DNA of 64,000 bases from Cumulibacter sp047975195. GTDB taxonomy: Bacteria > Actinomycetota > Actinomycetes > Mycobacteriales > Antricoccaceae. The notes beneath the pieces are model-generated. The model ran no database searches. It was not told the DNA's origin and saw only the letters and a list, made by a program, of their open reading frames with translations. The position numbers and the translations under genes were made by a program. Shown here one piece after another: positions 53,666-61,343 of this stretch; positions within the stretch are counted from its first letter, which is position 1, and each line of letters opens with the position of its first letter. The stretch is from assembly GCA_047975195.1 (NCBI GenBank), contig JBKEDB010000005.1, positions 157,987-221,986 of the forward strand, in the 5' to 3' direction.

Positions 53666-54985
53666 ATGGAGGGCGTGTCTGAGCCTCCTGAGCGATCTGC
53701 CCGCCGGACGGCCAAGCTTGCCTCACTCCCGTTGAGCGCCGCTGGCCGCGCCGCCACCGGTGTGGGTCGACGACTGGCCGGACGCAGTTCCGAAGAGGTC
53801 TCCGCCGCGAACCGAGAACGCGCGGCCGCGCAACTTTTCGAGGTTTTAGGCAACCTCAAGGGCGGCGCGATGAAGCTCGGTCAAGCACTGTCGGTGTTCG
53901 AGGCTGCATTGCCTGACGGCATTGCCGCGCCCTACCGGGAGGCACTGGTCAAGCTTCAGGAGGAAGCTCCACCGATGCCGATCAGCACCGTGCACCGCGT
54001 GCTTGATGAACAGTTCGGCACCCGCTGGCGCGAGCGCTTCCACCACTTCGACGAACAGCCGGCCGCGGCCGCCAGCATCGGTCAGGTGCACCGCGGTACC
54101 TGGCACGACGGCCGGGATGTCGCGGTGAAGATTCAATACCCCGGCGCGGGTCCGGCGCTGATGGCCGACCTCAATCAGCTCACCCGACTGGCGCGGGTGT
54201 ACGGCATGGTGACGCCCGGACTGGACATCAAGCCGCTGCTTGCCGAAATCCGTAGCAGGGTCGAAGACGAACTGGATTATCGGCTTGAGGCCACCACCCA
54301 ACGCGCGTTCGCTACCGCCTTTGCCGATGATCCCGACTTCCTCGTCCCGTCCGTCGTAGCCAGCGCACCGTACGTCGTGATCAGCGAATGGATCGACGGA
54401 ACGCCGCTACGTAAGGTAATCAGCGACGGAACGAAGGCCGAACGAGATCGCAGCGGCCACCTGTTGGCGACGCTTACATTCGCCGGCCCAGCACGCGCGG
54501 GCTACCTACACGCTGACCCGCACCCCGGCAACTACCGACTGATGGACGACGGTCGCCTCGGCGTACTCGACTTCGGGGCGGTGAAGGAGCTACCGGACGG
54601 GTTACCACCGTTCATCGGCGAAATCATGACCCTGGTACTTCAGAACGACCCGATCGCAGCCTTACAAGGGCTACGTGAACACAACTTTTTGCGCGAAGAT
54701 ATCGAGGTCGACCCGTACGAACTCATGGACTATGTCGGATCGGTGCTCGACCCGGTCCGTGACGAACGCTTCCAGTTCACTCGCGAATGGATGCAGACCG
54801 AAGCGGCGCGACTGACCAACCCACGTGGGCCGGCGTTGAAATTCGGGCGCCAGCTCAACTTGCCGAGCGAGTACGTCATGATCCACCGCGTGCTGCTCGG
54901 GTCGATCGGAATCCTGTGCCAGTTGGGTACCGAATCGAGTTTCCGCGAGATAGCCACCGAGTGGCTACCTGGATTCACTGCCTAG
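53666..54985 (+). CDS. ABC1/UbiB (AarF) family atypical kinase
   Basis: This 439-residue protein has the family KxGQ motif (KGGAMKLGQALSV), the Ala-rich nucleotide loop AAAASIGQVHRG, the lysine of VAVKIQYPG, the catalytic-loop-like HADPHPGNY and the metal-loop LDFGAVKEL. It has the atypical protein kinase-like fold that binds nucleotide. The mycobacterial counterpart (Rv3197) lies in the same place, beside whiB7. A role in antibiotic tolerance has been reported for it; that should not be assumed here. Confidence 0.93.
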   Translation: MEGVSEPPERSARRTAKLASLPLSAAGRAATGVGRRLAGRSSEEVSAANRERAAAQLFEVLGNLKGGAMKLGQALSVFEAALPDGIAAPYREALVKLQEEAPPMPISTVHRVLDEQFGTRWRERFHHFDEQPAAAASIGQVHRGTWHDGRDVAVKIQYPGAGPALMADLNQLTRLARVYGMVTPGLDIKPLLAEIRSRVEDELDYRLEATTQRAFATAFADDPDFLVPSVVASAPYVVISEWIDGTPLRKVISDGTKAERDRSGHLLATLTFAGPARAGYLHADPHPGNYRLMDDGRLGVLDFGAVKELPDGLPPFIGEIMTLVLQNDPIAALQGLREHNFLREDIEVDPYELMDYVGSVLDPVRDERFQFTREWMQTEAARLTNPRGPALKFGRQLNLPSEYVMIHRVLLGSIGILCQLGTESSFREIATEWLPGFTA

Positions 54986-55096
54986 TACTTTCCTGATATA
55001 CAACGGATCTGCAGCCGCATCAGAAAATCGTCGACTGCACACAATGCGCGACATTGCTGCGCCTGCTCGCGGCGGGTGAAACGTGGCTACGCGTCA

Positions 55097-55141
55097 GTGC
55101 GCGCACGCGCTCCCGCTAGCGGGGAACACGCGTGCGCGCAC
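55097..55141. other. Strong nested palindrome between convergent genes
   Basis: GTGCGCGCACGCG (55097-55109) pairs with CGCGTGCGCGCAC (55129-55141), and CCCGCTAGCGGG (55112-55123) is a nested palindrome in the loop. It can form a very stable cruciform or a bidirectional terminator between the ABC1 kinase and whiB7 genes. It has no T-run. Confidence 0.75.
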
Positions 55142-55162
55142 GCGAGCGCGGGTGATCTCATG

Positions 55163-55471
55163 TCACGCTGCATTCTTTCTGGGCCGCCCACGCCCTCGCT
55201 TGCGAGCGATCACAGTTCCTTGTTCGAATATCTGACCTCCCCACACACCCCAGGGCTCGCGCCGATCGATCGCGCTCATCAAGCAGTCGGCGAGGACCGG
55301 GCATTCCTGGCAGTGGGCTTTGGCAGTCTCGAGTTTCGCCGGCGATTCTGCGAACCAAAGATCTGCGTCCTCCTGGCGGCACGGAAGGTCGTCCCGCGCT
55401 CCGAAGTCGGGTGCAAAAAGGTCCGGTTCGGCCGGTAGGTCGGTCTCTGGACGGTTCAGCATTGCGGTCAT
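55163..55471 (-). CDS. whiB7: WhiB7-type redox/antibiotic-response regulator
   Basis: This 102-residue protein has the four WhiB cysteines (LPC, then HCQEC and a fourth in PVLADC) that bind a 4Fe-4S cluster, the GVWGG turn, and a C-terminal AT-hook RGRGRPRK, which sets WhiB7 apart from other WhiB proteins. WhiB7 activates genes that give tolerance to ribosome-targeting antibiotics in Mycobacterium and Streptomyces by acting at promoters with AT-rich DNA ahead of -35. Upstream are a promoter, a 49-codon ORF and a terminator, the known control layout. Place, next to uvrD2, also matches Rv3197A. Confidence 0.95.
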   Translation of the reverse strand: MTAMLNRPETDLPAEPDLFAPDFGARDDLPCRQEDADLWFAESPAKLETAKAHCQECPVLADCLMSAIDRREPWGVWGGQIFEQGTVIARKRGRGRPRKNAA

Positions 55472-55563
55472 GTTCTCTATACCTTGTTCGGTCGTGGTCC
55501 GTTTTACTGTCCTTCATCAAGCGCACTTGATGTCAAGGATCCGTTGCAAGGGATATCCGGCCA

Positions 55564-55602
55564 AACAAAAAGGCCGTGAATCCCGGATCTGGGATTCACG
55601 GC
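55564..55602 (-). terminator. Attenuator terminator in the whiB7 leader
   Basis: A 12-bp perfect stem (55573-55584 with 55591-55602) and 6-nt loop is followed, on the minus strand, by TTTTTGTTT. It lies 23 bases beyond the leader ORF stop and about 90 bases before whiB7. Transcription must read through it for whiB7 to be made. Confidence 0.88.
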
Positions 55603-55625
55603 TCGATGCCTGCGTCAGTGAGGTT

Positions 55626-55775
55626 CTACGTCACGACAGACGGCACGGCTGCCAGTCCCAGATCAGTGCGCCCGCGATCCGCCACAGCGGTCAGCGCGGC
55701 GGTGCGGTCATTGCCGCCGCCGAGCGCGAGCGCAGCGAATCGAGTACGCACTGCGTACAACGTTGAATTGACCAT
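55626..55775 (-). CDS. whiB7 upstream ORF (leader peptide)
   Basis: This 49-codon ORF begins MVNSTLYAVRTRFAALALGG and ends in VPSVVT. GGAAAGGAG lies about 8 bases before its ATG, a far better site than that of whiB7 itself. It sits between the promoter and the terminator. In mycobacteria a similar ORF makes whiB7 expression respond to ribosome stalling by antibiotics or low amino acids. The peptide sequence itself need not matter. Confidence 0.8.
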   Translation of the reverse strand: MVNSTLYAVRTRFAALALGGGNDRTAALTAVADRGRTDLGLAAVPSVVT

Positions 55776-55817
55776 GACTGCGCTCCTTTCCGGTCTCGTG
55801 AATCGAACGGGTTCGAG

Positions 55818-55845
55818 AGTATGCCCTATGCCTGAGGAGGTGCAA
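55818..55845 (-). promoter_or_regulatory. whiB7 promoter with AT-rich upstream element
   Basis: On the minus strand, -35 TTGCAC (55840-55845) and -10 CATACT (55818-55823) are 16 bp apart. An AT-rich stretch (55846-55868, with CTTTCAAATATTC) lies directly before -35, as at WhiB7-dependent promoters, where the AT-hook binds. This predicts self-activation. Confidence 0.75.
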
Positions 55846-55870
55846 CTGAATATTTGAAAGATTCCAAAAC

Positions 55871-57958
55871 TCACTTCGCAGCGGAAGACGAACCTGCCGC
55901 GACGACCTCCAGGACGGCCGATCCGTACCGGCCCAACTTCGTCTCGCCGACACCCTTCACCGACAACAAGTTCATCAGACTCGACGGCTCTCGCGCCGCG
56001 ATCGCCGCGAGCGTCTCGTCGTCGAACACCACGTACGGCGGAACCTCGTGTGAGCGTGACGTCTCCAGCCGCCATGACCGCAACCGCTCGAACAGCGTGT
56101 TCCCCGATGTGGCGCACCGCTCGCAGTTGCCGCGCGATGCCCGTTGTGGGGTCAACGCCTGCCCGCACCCCGCGCAGCGGGTGACCTTCGCCTTACGGCG
56201 TACGGCAGGCGGACTCGAACTGGTTGGTCCGCCACCAAAGACGTCCAAGAATCGGCTCTGCTTGCGCGAAGCACGGGCACCGGCATTACGGGCGAGTGCG
56301 AAACTCAGTTGCAGGTGCTCGCGCGCGCGGGTGATCCCGACGTACAGCAGGCGCCGCTCCTCCTCCACTTGCTCGGGCGTCCGCGCCCGACTGATCGGCA
56401 GCATGCCGTCATGCAGGCCGACCAGGAACACGGCGTCCCACTCCAGACCCTTTGCCGCGTGCAACGAGGCGAGCGTGACGCCCTGAATCGTCGGCGCGTG
56501 CGCAGCCGCAGAGCGGTGATCGAGTTCGGCGACGAGCGCCTCCATCGTTACGTATGGGTCGGCCACATGCAGTTCTTCGGCGAGCCCGACGAGGGCATTG
56601 ATCGACTCCCAGCGTTCGCGGGCGGCGCCCTGCCCTAGCGCACCAGCCGGATCCCAGCCCGACGATGCCAGGACCCGACGGACCAGGTCCGGCAGCGGAT
56701 CCTCCGATTCATCGGCGGTGCGTACCGCCGCCCTCAGGAAGACGGTCGCCTCGCGAATCTCCGCCCGCTCGAAGAACTTCTCCGCACCCCGCACCACGTA
56801 CGGGACGTCGGCATCGGCGAGCGCGCTTTCATATACCTCGGACTGCGCGTTGATCCGGAAGAGTACGGCGATTTCCGCGGGCGCCGTACCCTTCTCGATC
56901 AGTTCGGCACACCGGCGCGCTATGGCCGCCGCCTCGGACTGTTCATCGTCGAAGGTACGCAGCGTCGGCGAAGGCCCGTCCTGACGCTGACCGACCAGGC
57001 GCAGCCGGGCTTTCGCTAATCGCCCTGCGCTAGCGGAAATGATTCGATTGGCCAACGCCACCACTTGTGGTGTCGAGCGGTAGTCACGTTCCAGCTGCAC
57101 CACGGTGGCACCTGTGTGCCGGTCAGCGAAATCGAGCAGGTAATCCGGGCGTGCGCCGGTAAACGTATAGATGGTCTGGCTCGCGTCGCCGACCACGCAG
57201 AGATCGTCACGCTCTCCCAACCAAGCGGAGAGTAGCCGTTGCTGCAACGGGTTGACGTCCTGGTACTCATCGACGACGAACCCGCGATACTGGCCACGGA
57301 CTTCGCGGGCGACGTCCGGCACTGATTCGATCATGTAGGCCATGGACATCAAGATGTCTTCGAAGTCGATGACTTCGGCGCGCTTCTTGACCGACTCATA
57401 TCGCGCGATCACCTTCGCGACCTGTTCCGCAGGCAATGGTGTCTCGCGCGCAGCGCGCTGAACCGCTGCCGGGTAGTCCTCCGGCGCAATCAGGCAGGAG
57501 CGTGCCCACTCGACTTCGGAGGCCAGGTCGCGCACCATGTCATTCGTGGTAGATACCCTTTCCCGCGCGGCGGCCTGACCCACCAATCGGAACTTTGAGG
57601 TGACGAGTTCGGGCAGATGTCCGCCGAAATGCCGCGGCCAGAAGTACGACATCTGCCGCAATGCGGCGGCATGGAAGGTGCGCGCTTGTACGCCCTGCAC
57701 GCCTAGGGAGCGCAGCCGCCCGCGCATTTCCCCTGCGGCGCGAGCGGTGAATGTCACGGCAAGCAACTGCTGCGGCGAGAACTCGCCGGTCTGCACGAGG
57801 TAGGCAATGCGGTGCGTGATGGTTCGGGTCTTACCAGTGCCCGCGCCGGCCAGGATGCACAGGGGTCCGCGAGGGGCGAGGACCGCTTCGGTTTGTTCGG
57901 CATCGAGCCCGGCTACGAGGCGTTGTACGTCGGGGCTCAGGTCGCGGGGCTCAGTCAC
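55871..57958 (-). CDS. uvrD2: ATP-dependent DNA helicase UvrD2
   Basis: This 695-residue superfamily 1A helicase has Walker A AGAGTGKTRTITHR, motif II VVDEYQDVNPLQ, motif III VVGDASQTIYTFTGA, motif V region TLASLHAAKGLEWDAVFLVGL in pattern and motif VI YVGITRAREHL. A cysteine-bearing zinc-type segment (CAGCGQALTP, NCERC) and an HRDC domain (about 610-690) mark UvrD2 rather than UvrD1. Family role is DNA unwinding in repair. Place beside whiB7 and mycoredoxin matches Mycobacterium. Confidence 0.95.
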   Translation of the reverse strand: MTEPRDLSPDVQRLVAGLDAEQTEAVLAPRGPLCILAGAGTGKTRTITHRIAYLVQTGEFSPQQLLAVTFTARAAGEMRGRLRSLGVQGVQARTFHAAALRQMSYFWPRHFGGHLPELVTSKFRLVGQAAARERVSTTNDMVRDLASEVEWARSCLIAPEDYPAAVQRAARETPLPAEQVAKVIARYESVKKRAEVIDFEDILMSMAYMIESVPDVAREVRGQYRGFVVDEYQDVNPLQQRLLSAWLGERDDLCVVGDASQTIYTFTGARPDYLLDFADRHTGATVVQLERDYRSTPQVVALANRIISASAGRLAKARLRLVGQRQDGPSPTLRTFDDEQSEAAAIARRCAELIEKGTAPAEIAVLFRINAQSEVYESALADADVPYVVRGAEKFFERAEIREATVFLRAAVRTADESEDPLPDLVRRVLASSGWDPAGALGQGAARERWESINALVGLAEELHVADPYVTMEALVAELDHRSAAAHAPTIQGVTLASLHAAKGLEWDAVFLVGLHDGMLPISRARTPEQVEEERRLLYVGITRAREHLQLSFALARNAGARASRKQSRFLDVFGGGPTSSSPPAVRRKAKVTRCAGCGQALTPQRASRGNCERCATSGNTLFERLRSWRLETSRSHEVPPYVVFDDETLAAIAAREPSSLMNLLSVKGVGETKLGRYGSAVLEVVAAGSSSAAK

Positions 57959-57985
57959 TGCTCCAGTGTCCCAAAGGGTGCCGAC

Positions 57986-58020
57986 ACGAACCGCGCGGCC
58001 ATACCGGCCGCGCGGTTCGT
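57986..58020. terminator. Strong hairpin between the SRPBCC and uvrD2 genes
   Basis: ACGAACCGCGCGGCC and its exact complement pair around ATACC. It follows the SRPBCC stop on the minus strand and precedes uvrD2. The T-run is absent, so it may act with Rho or as a processing site. Confidence 0.6.
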
Positions 58021-58033
58021 CCCTCGGAGGTGA

Positions 58034-58528
58034 TCAGGCGCTTTCGACGATGCCCTTGATCGCCTTCAGCGTGGCAGGGATCCCGGAAAGGGCCGCTTCG
58101 CGACGGAGCTCCAACTCTGCTTTCGCATCATCGCCAAAGGTCTTGTCGAAGAAGTCGATCCCGCCCTGCAGAACGGCCCAGGATTCGGTCAGCACGGTTC
58201 CGTCCCCTTCCGGCGCGAGGGTGTAGGACCAGCGCACGGCGACGCCGCCAACGACCCAGGTGAACTCGACGCCGGGCTGCGCAGCGGTGACCAGGGACTG
58301 TGTTTCCCACTCACGGTCCCCGCTCTGGTTGCGACCATGGAACCAGGCACCTTCCACCGGCCCGGTGGCCGGCTCCTTCCACCAGCATTCCCGGCAGATC
58401 GGGCTCCACTCGCCGGTGCGAGTGACGTCGCTGACGACGTCCCACACCTGCTGTGGGCTGGCGTTGATCGTGATCGATTCCGAATGGGTGTAGCGCTCGT
58501 CCGGTGGGCTCTGGGTCTGTGCTGTCAT
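58034..58528 (-). CDS. SRPBCC (START/Bet v1-like) family protein
   Basis: This roughly 164-residue protein has the SRPBCC start (TINASPQQVWDVVSDVTRTGEWSPICRECWW in pattern), the middle strand segment SLVTAAQPGVEFTWVVGG, and the long C-terminal helix DDAKAELELRREAALSGIPATLKAIK. It should bind a hydrophobic ligand. AAGGAG precedes two adjacent ATGs; I chose the second on spacing. It stands alone. Confidence 0.9.
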   Translation of the reverse strand: MTAQTQSPPDERYTHSESITINASPQQVWDVVSDVTRTGEWSPICRECWWKEPATGPVEGAWFHGRNQSGDREWETQSLVTAAQPGVEFTWVVGGVAVRWSYTLAPEGDGTVLTESWAVLQGGIDFFDKTFGDDAKAELELRREAALSGIPATLKAIKGIVESA

Positions 58529-58641
58529 CATTGCTCCTTATAGGCGCCCGCTCATCGCGGCGATCTGGGGTGAATCATGACACAGGGCACGTATCGATCC
58601 CCAAGTACGGGTCGCCCCCTGAAGCCTCGCGGTCCCCTCGT

Positions 58642-58679
58642 GAATGCGGGAGCAGCTGCCGAATGCGGGAGCAGCTGCC
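58642..58679. repeat. Perfect 19-bp tandem duplication
   Basis: GAATGCGGGAGCAGCTGCC occurs twice without a mismatch, 75-112 bases before the mycoredoxin start. It looks recent and could be variable between strains. Confidence 0.9.
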
Positions 58680-58753
58680 TAGTGCGTACGAGGTCGGCCG
58701 CGTTGCGGACGCGCGAGCGGCCGCAACGTCAATGCGGTACTAGGCTGCAGTCC

Positions 58754-59017
58754 ATGAGCGATGCGAAGGCCTTCACCCTGTATTCGACCACCTGGTGCCC
58801 GTTCTGCAAGCGGCTCGTCAGCGATCTCGCAAAAACAGACCTCGCCTACGACAACATCGACGTCGACGAGGACGGCGAGGCCGGCGAACTCGTGAAGTCG
58901 CTGAACGACGGCAATCGCATCGTGCCCACACTGGTCTTCGACGACGGCTCGTCAATGACCAACCCGTCTATCAACGAGGTACTGGCGAAACTCGGCCGCG
59001 AACCGCTGTACACCTGA
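58754..59017 (+). CDS. mrx1: Mycoredoxin
   Basis: This 87-residue glutaredoxin-like protein has the active site TTWCPFCKRL, NRIVPTLVFDDGS with the cis-proline, and STNPS-like TNPSINEV, as in mycoredoxin-1, which reduces mycothiol mixed disulfides. It implies the host makes mycothiol. It lies between uvrD2 and nudC as in Mycobacterium (Rv3198A). An upstream in-frame extension exists, but the ATG at 58754 gives the family length. Confidence 0.93.
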   Translation: MSDAKAFTLYSTTWCPFCKRLVSDLAKTDLAYDNIDVDEDGEAGELVKSLNDGNRIVPTLVFDDGSSMTNPSINEVLAKLGREPLYT

Positions 59018-59065
59018 GCGGCTTTTCCATCGCGGACTGGCGCACGTCGCGGAAGTCCTTCGGCT

Positions 59066-59986
59066 CTACGACTGCGGCGCTCCGATGTCGCCGTCCACCC
59101 ACGCCTTGATCAGGTGGTGCGCGATCGAAATCGATCCGGGCATGCTGCGCGCTCCCGGACGCCGCGCGCCCTCGTCGTCCCACCCGTACATCGAGCGAAC
59201 TTCATCACGGGTGAACCAGGATGCCTCTGCGATCTCGCCATCCATCAACTGCAACGGATGCGTACTGTCGGCCAGCGCGCTGAAGCCCAACATCACCGAA
59301 CATGGGAATGGCCAGGGCTGACTGCCGGCGTACTCGACGTCCGTCGCATCGATTCCGACCTCCTCTTTGACCTCGCGGGAGACCGCGGCCTCCAGCGTTT
59401 CGCCGGGCTCGACGAACCCGGCGAGCACCGAGAATCGGCCCTCGGGCCACGCGGCCTGCCGACCCAGCACGATCTTGTCCGCGCCATCGTGCACCAACAT
59501 GATGACTGCGGGATCGGTACGTGGGAAGTGCAGCGAGCCATCGTTCTCGCATTCGGTCGACCAGCCGCCATCACGCCAGCGGGTCCTGCCACCGCACTGT
59601 GGACACTGCGTGTGCCGGGCGTGCCATTGCGCGATCGCGACGGCCTCGACGTACAACCCGCGGTCGGCAATGCTCAAATCGCCGCCGATCGCGCGCAGAT
59701 CCATCCACATGTCGGCCTTGAGGTCGCGACGTCCCATCACCATGAAGTGCGGCCGGTCCTCGTAGCTGCCGAGGTACACCGGCTGCTGCTCGCCCTTGAC
59801 ATCTGCGGCCGGTCGCCACGCGAGCCTCGGCGTCCCAGAGCTCTCGTCGATCGGCGCCTCGAAACGCTCGGTGAGCACCAGAATCTGGCCGCGCGGGTAG
59901 GCCTCGCGCAACCATCCGTCGTCCTTACGGTGCTCCGCATCACGCTCGTGCGCGAACTCGCCGAACAGTGGGTTGACCCGTCTCAT
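59066..59986 (-). CDS. nudC: NAD+ diphosphatase NudC
   Basis: This 306-residue protein has the zinc ribbon CPQCGGRTRWRDGGWSTEC, the Nudix box GFVEPGETLEAAVSREVKEEVGI (residues about 195-217), and the NudC signature SQPWPFPCSVMLGF. It hydrolyses NAD(H), and NudC proteins may remove NAD caps from RNA. AGAGGAG precedes the ATG. It is the last gene of a probable operon with the two M16 genes. Confidence 0.95.
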   Translation of the reverse strand: MRRVNPLFGEFAHERDAEHRKDDGWLREAYPRGQILVLTERFEAPIDESSGTPRLAWRPAADVKGEQQPVYLGSYEDRPHFMVMGRRDLKADMWMDLRAIGGDLSIADRGLYVEAVAIAQWHARHTQCPQCGGRTRWRDGGWSTECENDGSLHFPRTDPAVIMLVHDGADKIVLGRQAAWPEGRFSVLAGFVEPGETLEAAVSREVKEEVGIDATDVEYAGSQPWPFPCSVMLGFSALADSTHPLQLMDGEIAEASWFTRDEVRSMYGWDDEGARRPGARSMPGSISIAHHLIKAWVDGDIGAPQS

Positions 59987-59996
59987 CGCTGCTCCT

Positions 59997-61343
59997 CTAC
60001 TCGCCGTTACTGGGATGCGCAGACGCTCGGTCGAGACGTCCCAATGTGCTCAATTCTGAGTCGATCCGTGCCGCGTCGCCGACCACCACGAGGCGCGCTG
60101 CGGCGGGCGTGATCCCGGCCGCTGCCACCCGTCGTACGTCGTCGGCGCTGACCTTAGCCAGCGCTCTCTGGTGCTCCTGGAGCCAGTCGAGCCCCAGAGA
60201 GCCTATTTCCAGATTCGCGGTCTGTCCGGCCAGACCGGCCTGACTGGACATGCTGATCAGTTGCGATCCGATCAGATACTGCCGCGCGTTATCGACCTCA
60301 TCCTCGCCGGGTGTGGTATTCGCGAGTCGACCAAGTTCGTATTGAATTTCGTTGATCGCCGCGGCCGTGACCTCCGTAGAGACGTCCGCGCTGATGGTCA
60401 GCAGCGACGCTTCGCGTCCCAAATCAACGGCGGATCGCGGCGTGTAGGTGTATCCCTTGTCCTCGCGAAGGTTCGCTACCAGCCGCGAGGAGAAGTAGCC
60501 GCCGAACAGCATGTTCGCCACACGTTGCGCCGGGTAGTCGGCGTGCTCACGCGAGAGGGCAGGCATCCCGAAACGGATGGACGACTGCACCGAACCGGGC
60601 CGATCGACTACCGAAATCGTCGACGAATCGGCGAACCGTACCGCCGGCACGCGCGCGCGTCGCGGCGTACCTGTCCACTGCGCGAACGAGGCCTCGACGA
60701 GATCCAGTGCCCGTCGCGGCTGCACATCGCCGACGAGCACGAGCACCGCGCCGTCGGGACGGACGAGCGCGCGGTGCAGCGAACGCACCTGCGCGGCGCT
60801 CACCGCGGTCAGTTCGTCGGGTTCGGGCATCACGCGCGCATACGGATGATCACCGAAAAGTTTCGCCGCGATCGCCTGCGCCGCAGTGACTCCGGCGTTC
60901 GACTTGGCCATCACCAGATGCTCGGCTAGCCGGCCACGTTCGTCCTCGACCGCACGTTTCGGGAACGTCGCCGCGCTCAGCACATGTGCCAGCAGCCCGA
61001 GATACTCGCTCAGATGCTCCGCCATCGTGCTGCCGCCGACCATCAACTTGTCGCGGTCGGCGCCGGTGTTGATCTGCGCGCCGATACCGCCGATTGCCTG
61101 ATCGAGCTCGCGGTCGTCGTACTGTGCGGTGCCCTTCAGCAGGGTCTCGGACCACAGCCCGGTGCGCCCTAAGGCGGACGGCGACACGGTCGGGGCCTCG
61201 ATCCGTAGCCGGACTTCCACCATCGGAGCTGACGGACGTCGGATCGCGATCACCCGCAACCCGTTGCTCAGGGTGCGGCGGTACAACCGCGGTTTTACTG
61301 CGGCGTTGGGCGTGGCCAGTCCTGGGATCTCTCGGCTAGTCAT
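59997..61343 (-). CDS. M16 family peptidase subunit without the zinc motif
   Basis: This 448-residue protein has the M16 fold (LSNGLRVIAIRRPSAPMVEVRLRIEA at the start; FGGYFSSRLVANLREDKGYTY in pattern near residue 270). The HxxEH site reads GLWSETLL, so it cannot bind zinc in the standard way. It is the non-catalytic half of an M16 pair, as in mitochondrial processing peptidase and bacterial M16B pairs. It overlaps the catalytic partner's stop by 4 nt. Confidence 0.9.
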   Translation of the reverse strand: MTSREIPGLATPNAAVKPRLYRRTLSNGLRVIAIRRPSAPMVEVRLRIEAPTVSPSALGRTGLWSETLLKGTAQYDDRELDQAIGGIGAQINTGADRDKLMVGGSTMAEHLSEYLGLLAHVLSAATFPKRAVEDERGRLAEHLVMAKSNAGVTAAQAIAAKLFGDHPYARVMPEPDELTAVSAAQVRSLHRALVRPDGAVLVLVGDVQPRRALDLVEASFAQWTGTPRRARVPAVRFADSSTISVVDRPGSVQSSIRFGMPALSREHADYPAQRVANMLFGGYFSSRLVANLREDKGYTYTPRSAVDLGREASLLTISADVSTEVTAAAINEIQYELGRLANTTPGEDEVDNARQYLIGSQLISMSSQAGLAGQTANLEIGSLGLDWLQEHQRALAKVSADDVRRVAAAGITPAAARLVVVGDAARIDSELSTLGRLDRASAHPSNGE

